From Microbacterium sp. Leaf288 (GTDB taxonomy: Bacteria > Actinomycetota > Actinomycetes > Actinomycetales > Microbacteriaceae), in NCBI RefSeq assembly GCF_001422925.1, contig NZ_LMNI01000012.1, positions 558,345 to 622,344 on the forward strand: 64,000 bases of DNA. The letters run 5' to 3'. Position 1 is the stretch's first letter. Every line of letters begins with the position of its first letter. Below the pieces are notes generated by a model. That model did no database searches. It saw only the letters and a program-made list of their open reading frames with translations, and had not been told where the DNA came from. This document shows, one piece after another, positions 1-8,405 of this stretch. The position numbers and the translations under genes were made by a program.

Positions 1-75
1 GAGGGCAGCGGCCGCGCAGGCGAGCGCGATCTCCCACCTCCGCGCGGTGGATCCGACGCGTGCGTCCCCGGACAC
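1..75 (-). CDS. N-terminal fragment of a probable membrane protein
   Basis: The window edge cuts this gene and only the first 25 codons are visible. They start at a GTG at 75, with a GA/GG-rich ribosome site just upstream. The short peptide turns into an alanine-rich hydrophobic stretch (WEIALACAAAAL), which suggests a membrane segment or signal peptide near the N terminus. A second in-frame GTG at 81 is possible, but it sits too close to the purine run. The family cannot be judged from so little. Confidence 0.45.
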   Translation of the reverse strand, partial: MSGDARVGSTARRWEIALACAAAAL

Positions 76-151
76 GGCCACCCCCTCGACGGGGCCGAGT
101 CTAGGAGCGGTCTCGGGGCGGACCGCTCAGGAACGCCTCAGTTTCGCGAGA

Positions 152-592
152 TCAGTGCTCGTGGGGCTCGAGCACGAAGATCGCGATCTGCCGGTCGGTG
201 CGCTTCTGATAGTCGTCGTAGTCGGGCCAGACCGCCGCGGCCCGCTCCCACCATTCGACGCGCTCGTCGCCGGCCAGCTCGCGGGCGATGTAGTCCTGCT
301 TCGCATCGGCGTCCTGCAGCTCGACGTGAGGCTGCCGGCGCATGTTCTCGGCCCACTTGGGCTCGTCGGGTGCGCCGCCCTTGGACGCGACGACGGCGTA
401 GCGCCCGTCGTGCTCGACGCGCATGAGCGCGGTCTTGCGCAGGGCCCCGGACTTGGCGCCGACCGTGGTCAGCACGATGATCGGCACGCCGCGCAGGGTG
501 TTCGCCTTCTCGCCGTTCGACGCTTCGAACACCTCGGCCTGCTTGCGGGCCCAATCGGACGTGGACGGTATGTACTCTCCGGTCAGCGGCAT
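152..592 (-). CDS. Nitroreductase-family deazaflavin (F420)-dependent protein
   Basis: Predicted cytosolic 146-residue protein of the DDN/FMN-binding split-barrel family, often annotated as nitroreductase/deazaflavin-dependent oxidoreductase. The family signature is visible: a G-x-P-I-I-V-L-T-T-x-G-A-K-S-G strand near residues 35-50, then the LRKTALMRVEHDGRYAVVASKGG block, with PKW and H-P following. This block is typical of F420-binding members. The substrate cannot be read from the sequence. I chose the ATG at 592, because the upstream in-frame ATG at 619 adds nine unconserved residues. It is a single gene convergent with nothing; the tautomerase gene diverges from it. Length is normal for the family. 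Confidence 0.8.
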   Translation of the reverse strand: MPLTGEYIPSTSDWARKQAEVFEASNGEKANTLRGVPIIVLTTVGAKSGALRKTALMRVEHDGRYAVVASKGGAPDEPKWAENMRRQPHVELQDADAKQDYIARELAGDERVEWWERAAAVWPDYDDYQKRTDRQIAIFVLEPHEH

Positions 593-651
593 TCCACCAG
601 CGTAAAGCCGCGGCGACACCCGCCGGGTCGCGGGACCCCTATGGTCGAGTC

Positions 652-885
652 ATGCCCAACCTCAGAGTCGAACTCCTTCCCGGACGCACCGTCGACCAGC
701 GACGCCGCTTCGCCGAACTGGTGACCGATGCCGCCGTCGAGGCGCTCGGCGCCCGCCGGCAGGACGTGCGCATCATGTTCGAGGAGGTCGCCGCCGACTT
801 CGTCGCGAACGGCGGCGTCCTCGCCAGCGAAGACGCCGACCGCGCGGGCCAGGTGGCAAGATTCGGCGGTTCCGCCGCCGACTGA
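652..885 (+). CDS. 4-oxalocrotonate tautomerase-family protein
   Basis: Short 77-residue cytosolic protein of the tautomerase superfamily. The residue after the initiator Met is Pro, which becomes the catalytic N-terminal base once Met is removed. The next residues (NLRVELLPGRT) and the helix ending in VRIMFEEV match the beta-alpha-beta fold of 4-oxalocrotonate tautomerase homologues. Members catalyse keto-enol isomerisation of small 2-oxo acids, and the actual substrate here is unknown. The gene stands alone, convergent with sucD, and is followed directly by a strong hairpin terminator. Confidence 0.85.
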   Translation: MPNLRVELLPGRTVDQRRRFAELVTDAAVEALGARRQDVRIMFEEVAADFVANGGVLASEDADRAGQVARFGGSAAD

Positions 886-890
886 AACGA

Positions 891-935
891 CAAGGGACGG
901 ATGCTGCAGCCCCGGGCTGCAGCATCCGTCCCTTG
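891..935. terminator. Bidirectional hairpin terminator between tautomerase gene and sucD
   Basis: A perfect inverted repeat has arms at 891-912 and 914-935 (22 bp each) and a one-base centre. It lies exactly between two convergent genes. The core of each arm is the GGATGCTGC/GCAGCATCC word that recurs across the window. The arm ends in CCCTTG with no T-run, which is usual for high-GC actinobacteria. Confidence 0.8.
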
Positions 936-945
936 GTGAAGCGCC

Positions 946-1848
946 TTACAGGCTCTCGATGATCTCGCGCATGAGGGCGGCGGTCTCGGACGGCGTCTTG
1001 CCGACCTTGACGCCGGCGGCCTCGAGGGCCTCCTTCTTCGCCTGCGCGGTGCCCGCCGAACCCGACACGATGGCGCCGGCGTGGCCCATGGTCTTGCCCT
1101 CGGGAGCGGTGAAGCCCGCGACGTAGCCGACGACCGGCTTGGTCACGTTGGCCTTGATGAAGTCGGCGGCGCGCTCTTCGGCGTCGCCGCCGATCTCGCC
1201 GATCATGACGATCGCCTTGGTCTCGGGGTCGGCCTCGAACGCGGCGAGCGCGTCGATGTGCGTGGTGCCGATGATCGGGTCGCCGCCGATGCCGATGGCC
1301 GTCGAGAACCCGATCTCGCGCAGCTCGTACATCATCTGGTAGGTCAGGGTGCCCGACTTCGACACGAGGCCGATCGGGCCCTTGCCGGTGATATTGGCGG
1401 GCGTGATGCCGACCAGCGACTCGCCGGGCGTGATGATGCCGGGGCAGTTCGGGCCGATGATGCGGGTCTTGTTCCCCTTCGACTGCGCGTATGCCCACGC
1501 CTCGGCGGTGTCGCCGACGGGCACGCCCTCGGTGATCACGACGAGGAGGGGGATCTCGGCGTCGATGGCCTCGACCATGGCGCTCTTGGTGAAGGCGGGC
1601 GGCACGAAGGCGATCGAGACGTCGGCGCCGGTGGCGTCGATGGCCTCCTGCACCGAGGCGAAGACGGGGAGCTCGACGGGGTTGCCGTCGGCGTCGGTGT
1701 GCAGCACCGTGGTGCCCGCCTTGCGGGCATTCACGCCGCCGACGACCTGGGTGCCGGCCTTGAGCATGAGCGCGGTGTGCTTGGTGCCCTCGCCGCCGGT
1801 GATGCCCTGGACGATGACCTTGGAGTCCTTGTCAAGAAAGATCGACAT
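946..1848 (-). CDS. sucD: Succinate-CoA ligase (ADP/GDP-forming), alpha subunit
   Basis: The 300-residue alpha subunit of succinyl-CoA synthetase, which interconverts succinyl-CoA and succinate with substrate-level phosphorylation in the TCA cycle. It opens with the expected MSIFLDKDSKVIVQGITG, with the CoA-binding Rossmann region after it. Other landmarks are IGPNCPGIITPGES and, near residue 250, TMGHAGAIVSG, whose His is the phosphorylated residue. It lies 33 bp downstream of sucC on the same strand, so the two subunits are co-transcribed. It has normal family length and no defects. Confidence 0.97.
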   Translation of the reverse strand: MSIFLDKDSKVIVQGITGGEGTKHTALMLKAGTQVVGGVNARKAGTTVLHTDADGNPVELPVFASVQEAIDATGADVSIAFVPPAFTKSAMVEAIDAEIPLLVVITEGVPVGDTAEAWAYAQSKGNKTRIIGPNCPGIITPGESLVGITPANITGKGPIGLVSKSGTLTYQMMYELREIGFSTAIGIGGDPIIGTTHIDALAAFEADPETKAIVMIGEIGGDAEERAADFIKANVTKPVVGYVAGFTAPEGKTMGHAGAIVSGSAGTAQAKKEALEAAGVKVGKTPSETAALMREIIESL

Positions 1849-1881
1849 TGTTGTTCGGTTCCTCTGTCAGATGTCTGCGGT

Positions 1882-3045
1882 TCAGGCGTTGGCGAGCTCG
1901 GCGGCCTTGTCGGCGCCCTCGTCCATCGTCTCGGCCAGGGTCACGAGCGGGTGGTTGGCGTCGCGCAGGATTGCGCGGCCCTCCTCGACCTTGTTGCCGT
2001 CCAGGCGCACGACCAGCGGCTTCGAGGCGGACGAGCCGAGCTCGGCGAGCGCGCCGACGATGCCCTTGGCGACCGCGTCGCACGCGGTGATGCCGCCGAA
2101 CACGTTGACGAACACGGACTTCACCTGCGGGTCGCCCAGGATCACGTCCAGGCCCGCGGCCATGACCTCGGCCGAGGCGCCGCCGCCGATGTCGAGGAAG
2201 TTGGCGGGCTTCACGCCGCCGTGATTCTCGCCGGCGTAGGCGACGACGTCGAGCGTCGACATCACGAGCCCCGCGCCGTTGCCGATCACGCCGACCTCGC
2301 CGTCGAGCTTGACGTAGTTGAGGTCATTGGCCTTGGCCTTCGCCTCGAGCGGGTCGGCGGCGTCCTTGTCTTCGAGGAGCGCATGCCCGGCGTGACGGAA
2401 GTCGGCGTTCTCGTCGAGCGAGACCTTGCCGTCGAGGGCGATGATGTCGCCCTCCTCGGTGAGCACGAGCGGGTTGACCTCGACGAGCGTCGCGTCCTCA
2501 CCCTTGTAGACGCTGTAGAGCTTGACGAAGACGTCGCTCACCTTGTCGACCAGGTCGGCGGAGAAGCCGGCTGCCTCGGCGATCTCGACGGCCTTCGCCT
2601 TGTCGATGCCCGTGCCCGGGTTGACGTCGATGCGCGCGAGCGCCTCGGGGCGCTCGACGGCGAGCTCCTCGATCTCCATGCCGCCCTCGACCGACGCGAG
2701 CGACAGGTAGGAGCGGTTGGCGCGGTCCAGCAGCACCGAGAAGTAGTACTCCTTGTCGATGCGCGCACCCTGCGCGACCATGACGCGCTTGACGACGTGG
2801 CCCTTGATGTCGAGGCCGAGGATGGCCTTCGCGGCCTCGTAGGCCTCATCGGGGGTCTTCGCGACCTTCACGCCGCCGGCCTTGCCGCGACCGCCGGTCT
2901 TGACCTGGGCCTTGACGACGACGACACCGCCGATCTTCTCGGCTGCGGCACGCACCTCCTCCGGCGTGTCCGCGACGATGCCGGCGAGCACCGGCACCTC
3001 GTACTTCTCGAAAAGGTCTCGTGCCTGGTACTCGTACAGATCCAC
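1882..3045 (-). CDS. sucC: Succinate-CoA ligase, beta subunit
   Basis: The 387-residue beta subunit, with an ATP-grasp domain that binds the nucleotide and pairs with SucD. The N terminus VDLYEYQARDLFEKYEVPVL is diagnostic. The ATP-grasp strand VVVKAQVKTGGRGKAGGVK, EVNPLV and the C-terminal VNVFGGITACD and RLDGNKVEEG motifs are all present. I chose the GTG at 3045, because it is preceded by GAAGGA at suitable spacing and gives the family N terminus. An upstream extension to 3348 would add about 100 unconserved residues. It is the first gene of the sucCD operon. Confidence 0.96.
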   Translation of the reverse strand: MDLYEYQARDLFEKYEVPVLAGIVADTPEEVRAAAEKIGGVVVVKAQVKTGGRGKAGGVKVAKTPDEAYEAAKAILGLDIKGHVVKRVMVAQGARIDKEYYFSVLLDRANRSYLSLASVEGGMEIEELAVERPEALARIDVNPGTGIDKAKAVEIAEAAGFSADLVDKVSDVFVKLYSVYKGEDATLVEVNPLVLTEEGDIIALDGKVSLDENADFRHAGHALLEDKDAADPLEAKAKANDLNYVKLDGEVGVIGNGAGLVMSTLDVVAYAGENHGGVKPANFLDIGGGASAEVMAAGLDVILGDPQVKSVFVNVFGGITACDAVAKGIVGALAELGSSASKPLVVRLDGNKVEEGRAILRDANHPLVTLAETMDEGADKAAELANA

Positions 3046-3133
3046 AGTGATTTCCTTCGCAGGTGGCGAATGGGGGTGGGGACGACGCTCAAAAGCGTCT
3101 CGACGTCGAGATATCGACCAGTCCCCCAGCCTA

Positions 3134-4726
3134 CTACCGGTCGATGTCCGGTTCTGACCGCAGCGACGCGCCGGGGTCGTCGTCGAGTTCCTCGCCCGGC
3201 ACGCGCGGCAGACGGGACAGGTCCCGGAGCGCGGGCCCTTCGATGCGGCATCCGTCCGCCGTGAACCGCGAAGCGTGCAGCGGGCAATCCCACGTGAGTT
3301 CGGCGTCGTTCCACCGCAGCACGCCGCCGAGATGGGTGCAGACGGCACTCACCGCGCATGTGCGTCCCTCGACCGTGGAGATTCCCACGGGCTGACCGCC
3401 TCGGCTGGCGACCACGCCCTCCCCCTCGGCCGGCCGGCGGACGGGAGTCGGCACGGCCTGCGCGCCGATCCATCCCGATGCCGCCTCCCACCCGATGCGC
3501 AGGTTCTGCACGCCGCCGCGAGCGAGGTCGGCGGGCACCGTGAACCGCGTGGCGATCACGTTCATCCAGTCCGGGCGCTCGCGCCGTGGCACCCGCGTGA
3601 TCTCCGCCGTCAGCCGCAGCGCCGCGGCCGGCGCGTTCGAGAGACCCCACTTCGAATAGCCGGTGGCGAACCGGATGCGCCCGAGCCCGCGCGGCATCGC
3701 GCCGACGAAGGGAATGAGGTCGTGCGACTCGTAGTCCTGCGCCGACCACGACGCCACCGGCTCCGCGCCGGGGAAGTGATGCTGCGTCCACGCCACGAGC
3801 CCGTTCACCGCGGCCAGAGGGGACGCAGAACGCCCCACCGGGAAGCCGTTGCCGCCGACGACGAGCTGCGCCGCGTGTGCCGGGCCGTCGTCCGCGGTGA
3901 TCGATCGCACCGACTTCGTCTCGCCGTCGACCGCCAGGTAAAGCCCCTCGAGGAGGGGTCCTTCCGTCGCAAACGCGACGCCCGAGGAGCGCAGTCCCCG
4001 CACTTTGGCGAAATACAGCCCCCGGTCGGTGATGGGTGTCGCGGTCGCAAGCACGACGTGGTCCGCGGCGACGAATCCCGCCTCGGTCTCGACACCCGCG
4101 CGCGGCACGGCGTGCACCCTGGTCACGCGCACTCCGGTGTGCAGCGTCCCGCCCTCGCGCAGCAGCGCGTGAGTGAGGGCCACGAGCAGTCGCTGCGGAT
4201 CGATCGCGACCTGACGATCGAGCGCCACCGCGTCGACCATGTCGAACGGCGACTGGGCGAGCAGGTCGGGCTCGACGCGCCGCACCGGCAGTCCCGCCTC
4301 GGTGGCGGCGTTCAGCTCGGCCTCGATGACCGCGACCCCCGCGGGCGTCTGCGCATAGGAGTAGGCAGTGCGGTGCGAATACGACACACGGAGCTCATCG
4401 GCGATGCTGGTGAGCCACTGCGCGCCGTCGATGTTGGACTCGACGTAGGCGCGCACAAGGTTCGCCGGGTGGTGGCGGCGCAGCGCCGACAGGACGGAGC
4501 CCTGCAGCAGCGTCAGCTTGCCGGTGTTCGCGCCCGATGCGAGGCCGCCCACCTCGTCCGCCTCCACCACGGCGACGTCCATGCCCTGACGGGTCAGCAG
4601 CAGCGCGGTCGACAGGCCGGTCAGACCGGCGCCGACGACCACGACGTCGCGTCTCCGGCCTGGCTCGAACGGCGTACCCGCGACGCTCTCGGCATCCTGC
4701 TTCCAGATCGGCGTCATCGGCGTCAT
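3134..4726 (-). CDS. FAD-dependent oxidoreductase with C-terminal Rieske domain
   Basis: A 530-residue two-domain protein. Residues 28-60 hold the dinucleotide-binding VVVVGAGLTGLSTA and a downstream acidic VVEAD, followed by a DAO-type FAD domain. The last ~100 residues are a Rieske [2Fe-2S] domain with CTHLGG and CPLHASRF, so both Cys and both His ligands are intact. This fusion is a known family, often annotated as glycine/D-amino-acid oxidase-like with Rieske domain. Its electron acceptor and substrate are uncertain. Two in-frame ATGs (MTPMTP) make the start ambiguous by three codons. It is divergent from a TetR gene, which may regulate it. Confidence 0.88.
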   Translation of the reverse strand: MTPMTPIWKQDAESVAGTPFEPGRRRDVVVVGAGLTGLSTALLLTRQGMDVAVVEADEVGGLASGANTGKLTLLQGSVLSALRRHHPANLVRAYVESNIDGAQWLTSIADELRVSYSHRTAYSYAQTPAGVAVIEAELNAATEAGLPVRRVEPDLLAQSPFDMVDAVALDRQVAIDPQRLLVALTHALLREGGTLHTGVRVTRVHAVPRAGVETEAGFVAADHVVLATATPITDRGLYFAKVRGLRSSGVAFATEGPLLEGLYLAVDGETKSVRSITADDGPAHAAQLVVGGNGFPVGRSASPLAAVNGLVAWTQHHFPGAEPVASWSAQDYESHDLIPFVGAMPRGLGRIRFATGYSKWGLSNAPAAALRLTAEITRVPRRERPDWMNVIATRFTVPADLARGGVQNLRIGWEAASGWIGAQAVPTPVRRPAEGEGVVASRGGQPVGISTVEGRTCAVSAVCTHLGGVLRWNDAELTWDCPLHASRFTADGCRIEGPALRDLSRLPRVPGEELDDDPGASLRSEPDIDR

Positions 4727-4849
4727 GGCCCTATAGAAGACCTCCGCATCCGCTGTGTCGACCCCGTTGACGCCACGGGACCCGCAGCGGGCGTGGCGCG
4801 CGCCGGCATGCCGTGCTCACGGCGGTGCGCGCACTAGGCTCTCCCCGAG

Positions 4850-5539
4850 ATGTCCGACACCGCTGCCGCCTCCGCCGCTCAGGCCGCCTCCCGCGCGGCC
4901 GTGGTCGCCGCCGCGCTCGAGCTCTTCGCCGAGCAGGGGTTCGACCAGACCTCGGTGGAGCAGATCGCGCAGGCCGCCGGGGTGTCGCGTTCCACCTTCT
5001 TCCGGCAGTTCGGCGGCAAGGACGACGTCGTCTTCACCGACCACGAGCTGCTCCTCGAGCGCCTGCGCGAGTTCCTGGCGCAGCCGCATCGCGATCCGTG
5101 GGCGGCCGTGTGCGAGGCATCCGTCTTCGTCTATGCGCACTTCGCGGCCGATCCCGAACTCGCACGGCGACGCTATGCGGTCGTGCGCGGCGTGCCGGCG
5201 CTGCGCGATCGCGAGATCGTGACGGTGTTCCGGTACGAGCGGCTCTTCGACGAGTACCTGCGCGCGTCGCTGCCGGGCCTCGACCCGCTGGACGCCGTCG
5301 GGTTCTCGGCGCTCATCACGGCGATCCACAACCACGTGCTGCGCCGGCTCATCCGCGGCCCGAAGAAGGTGCCGGTCTCGGTGCTGCGCACGGCGCTCGA
5401 CGATGCCCGCCGTCGTTTCGGCGTCCTTCCGGACGGCGAGAAGGATCCGGCCGGCGACCAGGTGGTCGTCGCGGTGTTCCCCCGGTCCATGCCGACCGCG
5501 GAAGTGGCCCGTCGACTGCGCGAGCGACTCGACGACTGA
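4850..5539 (+). CDS. TetR/AcrR-family transcriptional regulator
   Basis: A 229-residue one-component repressor. The N-terminal helix-turn-helix spans roughly residues 15-60, with the typical TSVEQIAQAAGVSRSTFFRQF core. The C-terminal ligand domain has no recognisable specificity. It lies divergent from the FAD/Rieske oxidoreductase (123 bp apart) and 63 bp upstream of the P-type ATPase, so either could be a target. I could not see a clear palindromic operator in the divergent gap. Confidence 0.88.
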   Translation: MSDTAAASAAQAASRAAVVAAALELFAEQGFDQTSVEQIAQAAGVSRSTFFRQFGGKDDVVFTDHELLLERLREFLAQPHRDPWAAVCEASVFVYAHFAADPELARRRYAVVRGVPALRDREIVTVFRYERLFDEYLRASLPGLDPLDAVGFSALITAIHNHVLRRLIRGPKKVPVSVLRTALDDARRRFGVLPDGEKDPAGDQVVVAVFPRSMPTAEVARRLRERLDD

Positions 5540-5602
5540 CTCCGGCGGCGCGCCGACCGGATTCGGTGTCGCAGTGCGACGCCGCGGCGCTATGTTCGAG
5601 CC

Positions 5603-8323
5603 ATGAGCACCGTGGACACGTCGCCGGACACGGCGGGCAAAGCCCTCTGGTATACACAGGATCCCGATGCCGTGGTCGCCGCCCTGCGCAGCGACCGCGA
5701 CCGCGGCCTGACCGCCGCCGACGCCGCCCAGCGGCTCGCCGCGCACGGCCCGAACTCGATCGCCGCCGAGAAGCCGCCGTCGACGTGGCAGGTCGCTCTG
5801 CAGCAGCTCGCGGATCCGATGAACGTCATGCTGGTCGCCGTCGCGATCATCAGCCTCTTCATCAACCAGGTGAGCGTCGGCATCCTCGTGGGCGCGCTCG
5901 TCGTGCTGAACATCGTCCTCGGCACGCGGCAGGAGATGAAGGCGAAGGCATCCGTCGACGCCCTCGCCAAGATGCAGATCCCGCAGGCGAAGGTCGTCCG
6001 CGACGGGTCGCTCCTGCAAGTCGATGCCACGACCCTCGTGCCGGGCGACGTGGTAGCCCTCGAGGCCGGCGACATCGTGCCTGCCGATGGGCGCATCGTA
6101 CGCTCGGCGACGCTCGAGACGCAGGAGGCGGCGCTCACCGGGGAGAGCGCGCCGATCCCGAAGGACGCCGGCACCCTCAGCGACCCCGAGACGACCCTGG
6201 GCGACCGCACGAACATGGTGTTCCAGAACACCCAGGTGACCCGCGGCACGGCGTCGGTGGTCATCACCGACACGGGCATGCAGACGCAGATGGGCCAGAT
6301 CGCGTCGATGCTCTCGGCGGTCAAGCCCGCCAAGTCCCCGCTGCAGCGCGAGCTGGACTCGCTCACGGGCGTGCTCGGGTGGATCGCGTGGGGCGCGGTC
6401 GCGATCATCATCATCACCGGGCTGCTGCGCGGCCAGGAGATCACATCGGTGATCCTCCTCGGCATCTCGATGGCGATCTCGGCGATCCCGACGGGCATGC
6501 CCTCGTTCGTGCAGGCGATGCTCTCGTACGGCTCGCGCCAGCTCGCCGAGCACAAGGCCGTCGTCAAGAACCTGACGGACGTCGAGACGCTCGGTGCGAC
6601 GAGCGCCATCAACTCCGACAAGACCGGCACGCTCACGATGAACGAGATGACGGTCGAGTCGCTGTACTACCGCGGCGAGTGGTTCACCGTCGCGGGCTCG
6701 GGGTACGAGAAGTCGGGCGAGGTGCGCCACGTCGCGGGCCTGCCGGTCCCCCAGTTCAACCAGCTCGCGCTCGGACTCACGCTCTGCAGCGACGCGACGG
6801 TGTCCGACGACGGTGCGGTGATCGGCGACCCCACGGAGGCCGCGCTCGTCGTGCTCGCCGCGAAGCTCGGCGCCGACGCGGAGCTGACGCGGGCGAAGTT
6901 CCCGCGCATCGCCGAGGTGCCGTTCGACTCGGCGTACAAGTTCATGGGCACGTTCCACGAGATCCCTGTGGAGGGCGTCGAGACCCTCGTCGGCTACGTC
7001 AAGGGCGGACCCGATGTCGTGCTCGACCGCTGCAGCTCGGTCGCGACGATGGAGGGCGTCGTGCCCATCGCCGACCGCCGTGACGCGATCCTCGAGGCGA
7101 ATCGCTCGCTCTCCGAGCAGGGCCTGCGCGTCCTCGCGTTCGCGTTCCGCCGATTCGCGCCTGACGCGCCGGTGGCCGACGACCCCATGGCGGCCGTCTC
7201 CGACCTCACGTTCGTCGGTCTCGTCGGCATCATCGACCCGCTGCGGCCCTCCTCGAAGGAGGCCGTCCGCATCGCGCGCGAGGCGGGCATCGAAGTCCGC
7301 ATGATCACGGGCGACCACGCGATCACGGCCGCGGCGATCGGCGCGAAGCTCGGGCTGGGTGACGGCGCGGCGAGCGGTGCCGAGATCCAGGCGATGAGCG
7401 ACGAGGATCTGAAGGCGGCGCTCCCGCGCCTGCACATGTTCGGCCGCGTCACCCCCGAGGACAAGCTGCGTCTGGCCCGCCTCATGCAGGAGGAGGGTGC
7501 GGTCGTCGCGATGACCGGCGACGCGGTGAACGACGCCGCCGCGCTCAAGCAGGCCGACATCGGCGTCGCGATGGGCTCCGGCAGCGACGTCACGAAGCAG
7601 GCGGGGAAGATGATCCTCGTCGACGACAACTTCGGCACGCTCGTGACGGCCGTCCGGCTCGGCCGATCGATCTACGAGAAGATCGTCAGCTACGTCCGCT
7701 TCCAGATGTCGCAGCTGTTCTCGCTCGTGCTGCTGTTCCTCGTCGCGAGCATCTTCGACATCAACAACGGTGTACCGCTCACGCCGATCATGGTGCTGTT
7801 CCTCAACTTCTTCATCGCCATCTTCCCGGTCATCGTGATCCTCCTCGATCCGGTGCCGGACGGCATCATGCTGAAGCCGCCGCGCGACCCGAAGAAGACG
7901 ATCGCCAACCCGGCGGCGGTGACGCTCTGGTTCGTCTACGGCGGTCTGATCTTCATCACGACGCTCGTCCCGCTGCTGCTGTACCCCGACCTGCTCAGCT
8001 CGACCGTGCCCAACGTGCCGGTCACGATGGCGTTCGTGGTCTGCGCGCTCGGCTCGATCTTCGGCGGACTCGTCATGCGCCGCGACCCCGAGTCGGGTCT
8101 CGCCGCACCGATCATCGACGCGGTGAAGTGGCTGTCGATCCCGCTGGCCCTCACCGTCGTCGCGGTCGAGCTGCCTTTCATGCAGCGCCTCGTCGGCACG
8201 ATCGGCCTCTCGGGCAACGAGTGGCTCACCGCGCTCGGCCTGGCCCTTCTCGTGCCGGTGCTGATCGAGCTCGAGAAGTGGGTCCGCCGCGCGAGGCTCC
8301 GCCGCCGCGCCGCGCAGGCCTGA
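5603..8323 (+). CDS. P-type ATPase (P2-like) with altered transport site
   Basis: A 906-residue integral membrane ATPase. It has the N-terminal cation-ATPase domain and an actuator TGES at about 179-182. The phosphorylation motif DKTGT is at 339-343, and the hinge GDAVNDAAALKQADIG is near 638. Ten membrane helices are expected. The enzyme core is complete, so it should form the aspartyl-phosphate. However, the M4 motif that is PEGLP in P2 pumps is PTGMP (296-300). In M5 and M6, the positions that carry Asn/Glu and Thr/Asp in Ca pumps read as Leu and Ile/Ala. Calling it a calcium or magnesium pump would therefore be unsafe. It stands alone and is followed by a hairpin terminator. Confidence 0.9.
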   Translation: MSTVDTSPDTAGKALWYTQDPDAVVAALRSDRDRGLTAADAAQRLAAHGPNSIAAEKPPSTWQVALQQLADPMNVMLVAVAIISLFINQVSVGILVGALVVLNIVLGTRQEMKAKASVDALAKMQIPQAKVVRDGSLLQVDATTLVPGDVVALEAGDIVPADGRIVRSATLETQEAALTGESAPIPKDAGTLSDPETTLGDRTNMVFQNTQVTRGTASVVITDTGMQTQMGQIASMLSAVKPAKSPLQRELDSLTGVLGWIAWGAVAIIIITGLLRGQEITSVILLGISMAISAIPTGMPSFVQAMLSYGSRQLAEHKAVVKNLTDVETLGATSAINSDKTGTLTMNEMTVESLYYRGEWFTVAGSGYEKSGEVRHVAGLPVPQFNQLALGLTLCSDATVSDDGAVIGDPTEAALVVLAAKLGADAELTRAKFPRIAEVPFDSAYKFMGTFHEIPVEGVETLVGYVKGGPDVVLDRCSSVATMEGVVPIADRRDAILEANRSLSEQGLRVLAFAFRRFAPDAPVADDPMAAVSDLTFVGLVGIIDPLRPSSKEAVRIAREAGIEVRMITGDHAITAAAIGAKLGLGDGAASGAEIQAMSDEDLKAALPRLHMFGRVTPEDKLRLARLMQEEGAVVAMTGDAVNDAAALKQADIGVAMGSGSDVTKQAGKMILVDDNFGTLVTAVRLGRSIYEKIVSYVRFQMSQLFSLVLLFLVASIFDINNGVPLTPIMVLFLNFFIAIFPVIVILLDPVPDGIMLKPPRDPKKTIANPAAVTLWFVYGGLIFITTLVPLLLYPDLLSSTVPNVPVTMAFVVCALGSIFGGLVMRRDPESGLAAPIIDAVKWLSIPLALTVVAVELPFMQRLVGTIGLSGNEWLTALGLALLVPVLIELEKWVRRARLRRRAAQA

Positions 8324-8333
8324 CACGGACGCA

Positions 8334-8371
8334 GAGAACGCGCGCCACCCGCATGGGGGGCGCGCGTTCTC
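8334..8371 (+). terminator. Hairpin terminator after the P-type ATPase
   Basis: A 13-bp perfect stem (8334-8346 with 8359-8371, GAGAACGCGCGCC and its complement) encloses a 12-base loop. It begins 10 bases after the ATPase stop codon and lacks a T-run. It separates the ATPase from the alcohol dehydrogenase. Confidence 0.7.
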
Positions 8372-8405
8372 CGTTCGGGGTACGGTCGCACGACGAGGAG
8401 GTCGC

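Noticed and set aside
1081..3264. Very long open frame antisense to sucC/sucD (727 codons)
   Set aside because: High GC content leaves few stops in the antisense frame of genuine genes, and the composition is Asp/Gly/Val/Arg-rich with no protein family pattern. The real genes on the other strand are unmistakable.
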